13,042 nt of DNA from an uncultured archaeon (lineage in GTDB: Archaea; Thermoproteota; Nitrososphaeria; Nitrososphaerales; CALBXV01): assembly GCA_937890045.1 (NCBI GenBank), contig CALBXV010000370.1:1-13042 (forward strand), read 5' to 3'. A program made the translations under genes and the position numbers. Shown here piece after piece: positions 6,272 through 13,042 of this stretch. The stretch's first letter is position 1, and the number at the start of each line of letters is the position of its first letter. Under the pieces are notes generated by a model that saw only the letters and a list, made by a program, of their open reading frames with translations, did not search any database and was not told the DNA's origin.

Positions 6272-7018
6272 TTGATTGGAATAACAGAAAATAGATTATT
6301 AGATATCATTAAAAAGAACGGTACCATTTGTTTTGCACTAATAGATTCAGAAGGTAAATCACAGAAACAAACTATCAATACTATAAAAAAAGCTGAAGAA
6401 ATAGGAATAAATGGAATATTAATTGGTGGTTCAACGGCAACTGATCAAAAAGAACTTGATAATATTACAAGAACAATAAAGTCAATAACATCACTTCCAG
6501 TAATTCTGTTTCCTGGTAATATCACAGGTATATCACATAATGCTGATGCTATTCTTTTTAGTTCATTACTTAACTCAAATAATCCATACTTTATTATTGA
6601 AGCTCAAATGTTATCTGCACCTATAGTAAAAAAATATAACCTCGAAGCTATTCCAATGGGATATATTATTATTGGAAATGGTGGTACAACAGGATATATA
6701 GGAAATGCTAGAGTTATTCCTCCAGAAAAAGGAGATATTGCAGCAATGTACGCATTAGCAGCTCAATATATGGGAATGAGAGTTATTTATCTTGAAGCTG
6801 GTTCAGGAGTTACAGAACCCATTTCTTCTGGATTAATTAATAAAGTTAGGAAAATATTTAATGGAATATTAATTGTTGGTGGAGGAATAAGATCAGCAGA
6901 AAAAGCAATAGAAATATCTAATGCTGGTGCTGACATCATTGTTATAGGAACACTTATAGAAGAAAAAGGATTTGAAATTAAGCTTAAAGAGATAATAAAT
7001 ATACTTAAACAAAAATGA
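6272..7018 (+). CDS. Geranylgeranylglyceryl phosphate synthase
   Basis: This enzyme joins geranylgeranyl diphosphate to sn-glycerol-1-phosphate, the first committed step of archaeal ether lipid synthesis. It is a TIM-barrel protein of 248 aa, normal length. Visible motifs are ALIDSE with probable Mg2+ ligand D25, GGSTATD (52-58), FPGN (80-83), GGTTGY (137-142), EAGSG (175-179) and the phosphate-binding GGGIRS (203-208) followed by IGT (225-227). The motif order fits the larger group II enzymes. The start is TTG at 6272: an in-frame TAG at 6266 rules out a longer form. A GAGGT Shine-Dalgarno (6257-6261), overlapping the end of elf1, lies 10 bases upstream, pointing to translation from the elf1 message. 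Confidence 0.94.
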   Translation: MIGITENRLLDIIKKNGTICFALIDSEGKSQKQTINTIKKAEEIGINGILIGGSTATDQKELDNITRTIKSITSLPVILFPGNITGISHNADAILFSSLLNSNNPYFIIEAQMLSAPIVKKYNLEAIPMGYIIIGNGGTTGYIGNARVIPPEKGDIAAMYALAAQYMGMRVIYLEAGSGVTEPISSGLINKVRKIFNGILIVGGGIRSAEKAIEISNAGADIIVIGTLIEEKGFEIKLKEIINILKQK

Positions 7019-7042
7019 ATATCACAATAAACAATTCATATG

Positions 7043-7061
7043 ATATGATATCATTATGATA
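7043..7061 (+). repeat. 19-bp palindrome-containing sequence overlapping the polC start codon
   Basis: ATATGATATCATTATGATA is identical to the minus strand at 5374-5392. It includes the palindrome ATGATATCAT (7045-7054) and the ATG start codon of the polymerase gene (7056-7058). A regulator bound here could block translation or transcription start of the polymerase gene, but this is conjecture. Confidence 0.5.
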
Positions 7062-10000
7062 CAAGATATTAATAGTATAATTAATAGAATAAATAATATA
7101 ACTTTATTTCCTAATCATTATCAGTATTATAATAAAGAAATAATAAACCATCTTTATTCTGAATATAATATAGCAATAGGAGCAAGAAAACAAGGCCTTG
7201 ATCCATCATTAATTGTAGAAACAGAGATTGCATTTGATTTAGCAGATAGAGTAGATAGAATGTTTAATATTCCATTAGCTGAAAGATTAAGAGAATTATT
7301 AAATAAAGACACACCACATTATGCTGCACTTAAATTAGCTGAAGAAGTTTCCTTAGGTAAATTTGGATATTTAGAAAGAAATGAAAGTTTAGATAAAAGT
7401 GTAAGAGTTGGCCTTGCTGTAGTAACCGATGGTATTACAGTAGCACCAATTCAAGGAATTTCTACTGTAGAAGAAAGAAAAAATAATGATGGAAGTAACT
7501 ATGCATCAGTTAGTTTTGCTGGACCTATTAGATCAGCTGGTGGAACTGAAGCTGCATTCACTCTTGTTCTTGCCGATCACATTCGTAAAGTTTTAGGGAT
7601 GGATAAATATAAAGTAAATAGTTATGACGAAGATGAAGTCGGTCGATTTATTGAAGAACTTCGTATTTATGAGAGAGAAGTAAGTAATTTTCAATTTAAA
7701 ACATCTGATAAAGATATTCGTTACATGTTAACACACATTCCTATTGAAGTAGATGGAGTAGAAACAGATCAAGAAGAAGTTATAATTCATCGTAGTCTAA
7801 AGAGGATAAAAACAGATAGATTAAGAGGAGGAGCATTAAGAGTAATAAATGATGGTTTAATCGGTAGGTCTAGAAAACTCTCTGGTCTAGTAAAAAATCT
7901 TTCTATATCTGGTTGGGATTGGCTTAAAGACTTAGAAGGTGGATTACAGCAAGATACTGAAGAAACAAAGCAAAAAACTTCTCATTTTCAAGATATAATA
8001 TCAGGTAGACCAGTTCTTTCTATGCCAGATAGAAAAGGCGGTTTTAGGCTTCGTTATGGAAGATCATATAATACAGGTCTTTCAGCAATAGGAATTCATC
8101 CTGTAATACCAGTCATTTTAAATTATGCAATAGTTGTAGGAACACAAGCTAAATTAAATATACCTGGAAAAGCAGGTATAATCACATTCGTTAACACAAT
8201 TGAACCACCTACTGTCTTACTAAAAGATGGATCTTTATTGAAAGTTACTTCAACTACTATTGGATCAAATATAAGAAAAAAAATAGATAAAATAATACAC
8301 CTAGGTGATGTATTAATCAGTTATGGAGACTTTTTAGAGAATAATAGTGAATTACCTATATCTGGATATGTTGAAGAATGGTGGTCACAAGATCTTTCTA
8401 AAGCAATAATAAAAAAATATGGTAATATACAACGATGTTCAGAAAATATAGATATAGACAATAGGACTTTGAAACAACTAATAGAAACACCCTTACGTTT
8501 TTTCCCTTCAATTAAGGATGCAATAAAAATATGTATTAAACTTGACATTCCATTACATCCACACTATCTATATTATTGGAATAACGTAACTATTTCACAT
8601 GTATTATTATTACGTAAAAAAATTATTACTAAATTATTTAATAAAGATAATCATTTATTAACTTTAGACATTAATCAACAAATCAAGAATATACTAGAAA
8701 ATATAGGTATTCCTCATAGAGTAGAAAATAATTCCTATATAATTGAAGGAGAAGATGCTTACGCAGTCTTTGTTACACTTGGTTTAGAATCTAAAAAAAA
8801 TATTAATATTAAATGGGAAAATGTAGAAGAATTATTATCATTATTATCAGGACTAACTATCAAAAGTAAAAAATCCAATTATGTAGGTATTCGTATGGGT
8901 AGGCCTGAAAAAGCCAGTATTAGAAAGATGAAACCTCCAGTGCATGTTTTATTTCCGATAGCAAATAGTGGTGGAATAAGACGAGATATTATAAAAGCTA
9001 GCAAAGATAATTCCTTAAATATTGATATCATTAATATAATATGCCCAAATTGTAATTCTTCTTCCTTAGGAAGAACATGTAATAAATGTGGAGAAAAGAC
9101 AATTATTTTAAAAACTTGTCCAAGATGTAAAAGAGTAATAAAAGAAAAAACTTGTAGATCTTGTAAAATAAGTGGATTACCATATGCATCAAAATATTTT
9201 CCTTTAAAGGAGACATTAAGTAATGCAGAAAAAAAAATAGGATATTTACCAAAATCTCCTTTTAAAGGAGTAAAAATACTTATGAATAGTACACGAATAG
9301 CTGAACCATTAGAGAAGGGACTCTTACGAAATAAACATGATTTATCTATTTATAGAGATGGAACAATAAGATTCGATACTACCAATGCTCCTTTAACACA
9401 TTTTAGATCCAATCAAATTAATGTTTCCATTAAGAACTTAAGAAAAAAAGGATATAAACACGATATATATGGTAAACCACTTAAGTCAGATAACCAGATA
9501 CTTGAAATATTTGTTCAGGACATCATAATTCCTGAAATAGCAATAAAGCATTTATTAAACACATCAAAATTTATAGATGAATTATTAGTTAAATTCTATA
9601 ATTCTAATTCATATTATAATTTAGATAAAAGAGAGGATCTTTTAGGACAATTAGTTGTTGGTCTTGCACCTCATACAAGTGTTGGAATTATTGGAAGAAT
9701 TATAGGATTTACAAAGTCTCGTGTTTGTTATGCTCATCCATTTTGGCATTCTGCTAAAAGAAGAGATTGTGATGGAGATGAAGATGCTATAATTCTTTTA
9801 TTAGATATATTACTTAACTTTTCTAAAGAATATCTTCCCACTCAAATAGGAGGACTTATGGATGCACCTCTACTTATTCAACCAATCATTATTCCTAAAG
9901 AAGTACAAAGACAAGCTCATAATATTGATATTATGAATAAATATCCTTTAGATTTCTATAAAGCAACATTTGAAGAAAAATTACCAGATGAAATATTAAA

Positions 10001-10529
10001 TATTATGGAAATAGTACACAATAGATTAGATAATGAGGATCAATTTTATAACTTCTTTTTTACACATGACACGGATATACTATCAATAGATAATGACTGG
10101 AGTCTATACTCCACCATTAAAACACTTAATGAAAAATTAGATATGCAAATAGAAATAGCAAAGAAAATAAATGCAGTAAACCCCGATGAAGTTGTATCAT
10201 CAGTTTTGAACACACATCTTTTACCTGATATAATAGGAAATATGAAAGCATATACTTCTCAAAGTTTTAGATGTAAATCATGTGGAAAATCACATCGTAG
10301 ATTTCCATTAAAAGCTGCTTGTACCAAATGCGGAGGAGAGTTACAAGCTACAGTAACTCGTGCTTCTGTAGAAAAATATTTGAAAGTAGCTCTTAAACTT
10401 TCAGAAACATATGATGTAGGTAATTATTTGTACAATAGAGTAAAATTAATTTCAGAAGAATTAAAATCATTATTTCCTATAAAAGAAGAACAATTAGAGT
10501 TAACTCAATATTTAGAGGATAAGAAATAA
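7056..10529 (+). CDS. polC: DNA polymerase D large (catalytic) subunit DP2
   Basis: This is the catalytic subunit of PolD, partner of DP1 at 154-1617. The 1157-aa protein has the standard N-terminal domain (residues ~1-280) and the catalytic core of the two-barrel type. The active-site motif CDGDED is at 905-910, with D906 and D908 corresponding to the catalytic aspartates known in Pyrococcus PolD. The residue before the Cys is D904 rather than the Asn usual in euryarchaea. Zinc-binding Cys sets lie at C663/C666/C675/C678 and C688/C691/C700/C703, and another near the C-terminus at C1073/C1076/C1089/C1092. No intein interrupts the active site, unlike several euryarchaeal homologues. The tail QLELTQYL (1146-1153) resembles a PCNA-interacting PIP box. 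The ATG at 7056 lies 37 bp after the GGGP synthase stop, so co-transcription is plausible. Confidence 0.97.
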   Translation: MIQDINSIINRINNITLFPNHYQYYNKEIINHLYSEYNIAIGARKQGLDPSLIVETEIAFDLADRVDRMFNIPLAERLRELLNKDTPHYAALKLAEEVSLGKFGYLERNESLDKSVRVGLAVVTDGITVAPIQGISTVEERKNNDGSNYASVSFAGPIRSAGGTEAAFTLVLADHIRKVLGMDKYKVNSYDEDEVGRFIEELRIYEREVSNFQFKTSDKDIRYMLTHIPIEVDGVETDQEEVIIHRSLKRIKTDRLRGGALRVINDGLIGRSRKLSGLVKNLSISGWDWLKDLEGGLQQDTEETKQKTSHFQDIISGRPVLSMPDRKGGFRLRYGRSYNTGLSAIGIHPVIPVILNYAIVVGTQAKLNIPGKAGIITFVNTIEPPTVLLKDGSLLKVTSTTIGSNIRKKIDKIIHLGDVLISYGDFLENNSELPISGYVEEWWSQDLSKAIIKKYGNIQRCSENIDIDNRTLKQLIETPLRFFPSIKDAIKICIKLDIPLHPHYLYYWNNVTISHVLLLRKKIITKLFNKDNHLLTLDINQQIKNILENIGIPHRVENNSYIIEGEDAYAVFVTLGLESKKNINIKWENVEELLSLLSGLTIKSKKSNYVGIRMGRPEKASIRKMKPPVHVLFPIANSGGIRRDIIKASKDNSLNIDIINIICPNCNSSSLGRTCNKCGEKTIILKTCPRCKRVIKEKTCRSCKISGLPYASKYFPLKETLSNAEKKIGYLPKSPFKGVKILMNSTRIAEPLEKGLLRNKHDLSIYRDGTIRFDTTNAPLTHFRSNQINVSIKNLRKKGYKHDIYGKPLKSDNQILEIFVQDIIIPEIAIKHLLNTSKFIDELLVKFYNSNSYYNLDKREDLLGQLVVGLAPHTSVGIIGRIIGFTKSRVCYAHPFWHSAKRRDCDGDEDAIILLLDILLNFSKEYLPTQIGGLMDAPLLIQPIIIPKEVQRQAHNIDIMNKYPLDFYKATFEEKLPDEILNIMEIVHNRLDNEDQFYNFFFTHDTDILSIDNDWSLYSTIKTLNEKLDMQIEIAKKINAVNPDEVVSSVLNTHLLPDIIGNMKAYTSQSFRCKSCGKSHRRFPLKAACTKCGGELQATVTRASVEKYLKVALKLSETYDVGNYLYNRVKLISEELKSLFPIKEEQLELTQYLEDKK

Positions 10530-10538
10530 AATAATATT

Positions 10539-10560
10539 ATAATTTTAAGATCTAAATTAT
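10539..10560. repeat. AT-rich hairpin after polC
   Basis: ATAATTT (10539-10545) and AAATTAT (10554-10560) are 7-bp inverted arms around an 8-base loop, starting 9 bp after the polymerase stop codon. It is too A/T-rich to be a convincing terminator. The remaining intergenic space to 10645 holds no gene that I can see and probably the cdvB promoter. Confidence 0.25.
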
Positions 10561-10645
10561 AACAAATGACATGATAATATTTTACTGACTTGTCGAAGCT
10601 TGTAAACTTAGATATTTTACTCATATTAATATCAATAAAAACATA

Positions 10646-11308
10646 ATGTCCAAGTTCTCTAGTAATTGGAGTGGAAAAAAACAACCAAATAAATCAGGTT
10701 TTAGTAAACGATTACGAAGTACAGTTAATCCAAAAACTCAACTTAAACCTACTATGGAAAAAGCTGTAAAATCGATACAGAATCAACTTTTCAAACTCGA
10801 TGGATTACTTAATAAATTAAGTGATAAGGATAAAAAATTAGTTGAACGTATAACAGTAAGGATTCAGAAACATGATGATAAACATGCAATAATTCTTGCA
10901 AATGAACTTGTTGAAATAAGGAAAATGATGAAAGTTGTTACCCAAGCAAAATGTGCTCTTGAAGCAATAACAATGAGAATTGAAACGGTAACTGAACTTG
11001 GAGATATAGTGGCAACATTAGCACCTGCTGTATCAGCTGTAAAGAGTGTACAGAAAGGGGTAATTGGAGTAGTACCAACAGCACAAGATAAATTCACAGA
11101 AATATCTGGAATGTTAAGTGATATACTAGTTGATGCTGGACAAAGCGGACAAACAACTCTTGATTTCAAAATAGCAAATGAAGATGCCGAAAAAATAATA
11201 GCAGATGCATCAGTTCAAGCTGAGACTAAACTAAAAAAGAAAATACCTGAAATTCCATCTAATATACCCAAATATGTTACTAACGTCTTAGAAGAAGCTT
11301 TAGTATAA
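10646..11308 (+). CDS. cdvB: CdvB-like ESCRT-III cell division protein
   Basis: The 220-aa protein is an archaeal ESCRT-III (Snf7-like) protein of the Cdv division machinery, which forms membrane-remodelling filaments at midcell. It has a basic N-terminus (1-35), then the long amphipathic helices of the ESCRT-III core (about 35-165, including KAVKSIQNQLFKLDGLLNKL and LANELVEIRKMMKVVTQAK), then an acidic helix. The C-terminal segment KIPEIPSNIP (199-208) resembles the proline-rich MIM2 motif that binds the MIT domain of the CdvC/Vps4 ATPase. No C-terminal winged helix for CdvA binding follows, so this may be one of several CdvB paralogues rather than the CdvA-bound one; the symbol is therefore tentative. 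The ATG at 10646 has no Shine-Dalgarno. No cdvA or cdvC lies in the window. Confidence 0.85.
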   Translation: MSKFSSNWSGKKQPNKSGFSKRLRSTVNPKTQLKPTMEKAVKSIQNQLFKLDGLLNKLSDKDKKLVERITVRIQKHDDKHAIILANELVEIRKMMKVVTQAKCALEAITMRIETVTELGDIVATLAPAVSAVKSVQKGVIGVVPTAQDKFTEISGMLSDILVDAGQSGQTTLDFKIANEDAEKIIADASVQAETKLKKKIPEIPSNIPKYVTNVLEEALV

Positions 11309-11327
11309 CTTATTCGGGTGATAGACT

Positions 11328-11429
11328 ATGAGTAGAAGCAAGGAAGTTAGGTTCGTCAGATAGTGTAAGAAACATCGTATCCTTGTTATTGTCGTAAGTG
11401 TCGTTATTGGGATAGTCTTAGCATTATGA
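11328..11429 (+). pseudogene. Possible tiny membrane protein interrupted by an in-frame TAG
   Basis: An ATG at 11328 follows a near-ideal Shine-Dalgarno, GGGTGAT (11316-11322), with 5 bases between; such sites are rare in this window. It encodes MSRSKEVRFVR, then TAG at 11361. The same frame continues with CKKHR and a hydrophobic run ILVIVVSVVIGIVLAL, ending at TGA (11427-11429). Without the TAG this would be a 33-residue basic-tail, single-helix membrane protein. It starts 19 bp after the cdvB stop, suggesting co-transcription. It could be a decayed gene, a sequencing error, a readthrough case, or coincidence in a structured RNA, since the interval is less A/T-rich than its surroundings. I do not recognise the protein. 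Confidence 0.35.
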
Positions 11430-11451
11430 GTTGTAGTTAAGGTTAAGTTCA

Positions 11452-12915
11452 TTAATAATATGCTTTACTTTTTTTTCCAATTCGTTCCTTATAGTTTGTT
11501 AATACAGGCTTAATCGATTTACTAACAAATAATTCTGTACGACTTACAGCATCTCCAATATACATAGATGGATCAAGTAGATCTTTAAGCATAGTTAATG
11601 GTATTTTCTCTTTTATCTGAGGATCATTAATAATTAAATTTTTAAGAGGATTATTTTTACCGTTTGATATATCATTCCATGCTTGAAATGCTAGAACTCT
11701 TATTTTTTCATGAATATTTTGCCTATCTTCTCCTCTTTTCACCATCTCCATAAGAACTGCTTCTGTTCCTGAAAAAACTCCAAATGTTTCTAGATTTTTC
11801 TTTATTCTAAATTTATTTACCGTTATATTACTTATAATTTTATTATAGAGTGTTAAACACTCATCAATAGCAAGAAATGCTTCAGGAATTAGAATTCTTC
11901 TATTGGCTGAATCATCTAATGTTCTCTCAAGTATATTGAATGAAGCATTCATAAAAGTGATATTAGGTAATGTAGATACATATCTTGCTAATGAACACAT
12001 TCTCTCTGAGGTTATTGGATTTCGTTTAAATGCCATAGTAGATGAACCAACCTGAGATTTTCCTAAAGGTTCAGATAACTCTCCAAAGACTGGTGATTGA
12101 AGTATCCTAATATCTAATCCAAACTTATGTGTACTCTGGGATATACTAGATAATATAGATAAAATTAAATGATCAACTTTTCTTGGATAAGTCTGAGTAG
12201 TTACCGGAAATACATCTAAACCAAGCTGCTGCATAACTTTCTCTTCAAGTTTCTTTGGATTAGCTTTTTCCTTAAGAAGCTGCTTATATCCAGCTGAAGT
12301 TCCTACAGCACCCTTCAAACCTTTACTTTTCAGAAAGTCTTGCTTTAAGTTCTCTATACTAGTAATGTCTAAAAGAATATCTTGAGCATAATTAGAAAAT
12401 CTATAACCTAATGTTGTAGGTTCCGCAGGTTGCAAATGTGTCCAAGCGATACATGGTAGATCTGAATATTTTATGATATTATTTGATAAGGAATTAAGTG
12501 AATTTACTAGGCGTGTTAGTATTATATCTAAAGCTTGAAGGAGTTTTATAGTATCAACATTATCTTCGATATCTGCAGATGTAGCCCCAAGGTGTATCTT
12601 TCCACCACCAATTAGTGCTTGTTCTGCATAGGTTTTTATTTCAGACATAAGGTCATGTCTAATTCTTTCTTCTATCTCATGAGATCTCTTTAAATCTATA
12701 TGATCTTCAGTCATTTTAGACTTTAAATCTTTAACCTCTTCTTTAGATACTAACCCATAACTAGACTGAGCCTCTGCTAGTGATGACCAAATCTTACGCC
12801 AATATGTCCTTGTATGTATCTCTGAGAAGATTTTACGCATCTCTTTACTTCCATATCTCCAAGTGAAAGGAGAAATGAAAGTATGATGATCAAATTTTTC
12901 TTCTTTCGGCAACAT
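11452..12915 (-). CDS. purB: Adenylosuccinate lyase
   Basis: This cytosolic enzyme of the fumarase/aspartase superfamily cleaves SAICAR to AICAR and adenylosuccinate to AMP in purine synthesis. With the ATG at 12915 it is 487 aa, slightly longer than many homologues. Visible motifs, in that numbering, are the substrate-binding HDLMSEIK (from H88), GATSADIEDN (111-120), WTHLQPAEPTT with catalytic His160, and the superfamily signature SSTMAFKRNP (291-300), whose serines sit in the catalytic loop. The signature has Ala-Phe where Pro-His or Pro-Tyr is usual. A TTG at 12921 would add two residues. A TATA-like AAATTAAAT (12944-12952) lies about 25-30 bp upstream, implying a leaderless or nearly leaderless message. 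The gene converges on cdvB; no other purine gene is in view. Confidence 0.94.
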   Translation of the reverse strand: MLPKEEKFDHHTFISPFTWRYGSKEMRKIFSEIHTRTYWRKIWSSLAEAQSSYGLVSKEEVKDLKSKMTEDHIDLKRSHEIEERIRHDLMSEIKTYAEQALIGGGKIHLGATSADIEDNVDTIKLLQALDIILTRLVNSLNSLSNNIIKYSDLPCIAWTHLQPAEPTTLGYRFSNYAQDILLDITSIENLKQDFLKSKGLKGAVGTSAGYKQLLKEKANPKKLEEKVMQQLGLDVFPVTTQTYPRKVDHLILSILSSISQSTHKFGLDIRILQSPVFGELSEPLGKSQVGSSTMAFKRNPITSERMCSLARYVSTLPNITFMNASFNILERTLDDSANRRILIPEAFLAIDECLTLYNKIISNITVNKFRIKKNLETFGVFSGTEAVLMEMVKRGEDRQNIHEKIRVLAFQAWNDISNGKNNPLKNLIINDPQIKEKIPLTMLKDLLDPSMYIGDAVSRTELFVSKSIKPVLTNYKERIGKKSKAYY

Positions 12916-12943
12916 GCTCAAGCAGATATAATGATGAGACTAC

Positions 12944-12952
12944 AAATTAAAT
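12944..12952 (-). promoter_or_regulatory. TATA-box candidate for purB
   Basis: On the minus strand this reads ATTTAATTT. A start site about 25 bp downstream would fall near 12923, just before the purB start codon, as expected for a leaderless archaeal gene. Confidence 0.35.
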
Positions 12953-13009
12953 CTTGCATACACAAAAAAACATTATGAATTTAGAACATATAATATTATG
13001 CTTAAGTAT

Positions 13010-13035
13010 AACCTAATTTAACAGGTAATTAGGTT
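13010..13035. repeat. Perfect 9-bp inverted repeat upstream of purB
   Basis: AACCTAATT (13010-13018) and AATTAGGTT (13027-13035) flank the 8 bases TAACAGGT. It lies about 95-120 bp upstream of purB at the window edge. It could be an operator for purB or for a neighbour outside the window, or a terminator hairpin for a gene to the right. The rest of the interval 12922-13009 shows nothing further. Confidence 0.4.
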
Positions 13036-13042
13036 GGGAAAA

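Noticed and set aside
9759..9785. Possible intein insertion point in the polC active-site motif
   Set aside because: The reading frame passes directly through the CDGDED motif with no insertion, so no intein is present.
10565..10590. ATGATAA followed by CTGA, resembling C and D boxes of an archaeal guide RNA
   Set aside because: Only one imperfect C-like and one D-like tetramer are present, with no C'/D' pair or kink-turn context.
10864..11169. 101-aa minus-strand frame inside cdvB
   Set aside because: It is antisense to a clear ESCRT-III coding region, with no independent start signals.
12859..12880. CTCCAAGTGAAAGGAG, ORB-like sequence
   Set aside because: It lies inside the N-terminal coding region of purB, lacks the correct spacing and G-run, and is far from the other boxes.
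1..13042. CRISPR array, insertion sequence, prophage or defence island
   Set aside because: No spaced direct repeats, transposase, integrase or phage-like genes are seen; all recognisable genes are core archaeal functions.

Overview
The window looks like a chromosomal segment of a very AT-rich archaeon, most likely a member of the Nitrososphaerota (Thaumarchaeota). The reasons are gene content: both subunits of the archaeal D-family DNA polymerase, an archaeal Orc1/Cdc6 initiator, a geranylgeranylglyceryl phosphate synthase for ether lipids, an Elf1-type zinc-ribbon elongation factor, and an ESCRT-III-like CdvB protein. PolD together with Cdv division proteins is typical of that phylum. Intergenic DNA is extremely A+T rich, at least four genes appear to start with TTG, and Shine-Dalgarno sequences are scarce. 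The lineage assignment is inference.

Layout. Positions 1-52 are the 3' part of a type II tRNA, probably tRNA-Ser. The PolD small subunit (154-1617, +) and orc1/cdc6 (1623-2825, -) meet tail to tail. The space upstream of cdc6 (2826-3090) has the architecture of an archaeal replication origin: two 20-bp origin recognition boxes (ORBs) in inverted orientation with outward G-runs, flanking about 150 bp of nearly pure A/T. A CorA-like transporter (3091-4146, +) with a non-canonical pore motif follows. After it, a second non-coding stretch (4147-4465) holds two more full ORBs and a G-less half ORB, all in one orientation.

Right of the origin are a winged-helix protein (4466-4846, +), a membrane-anchored coiled-coil winged-helix protein (4833-5369, -) and an unrecognised helical protein (5444-5839, -). 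Then comes a plus-strand cluster of Elf1 (6028-6264), GGGP synthase (6272-7018) and the PolD large subunit (7056-10529). A CdvB/ESCRT-III protein (10646-11308, +) follows, then a short, less AT-rich interval holding a possible tiny membrane protein interrupted by an in-frame TAG. Adenylosuccinate lyase (11452-12915, -) closes the window.

How it fits together. Initiator, probable origin, both halves of the replicative polymerase and a division protein lie within about 11 kb. The items most worth following up are the two-part origin, the DNA-binding-type proteins beside it (one membrane-tethered), a 19-bp sequence shared between two gene starts, and the interrupted mini-ORF after cdvB.
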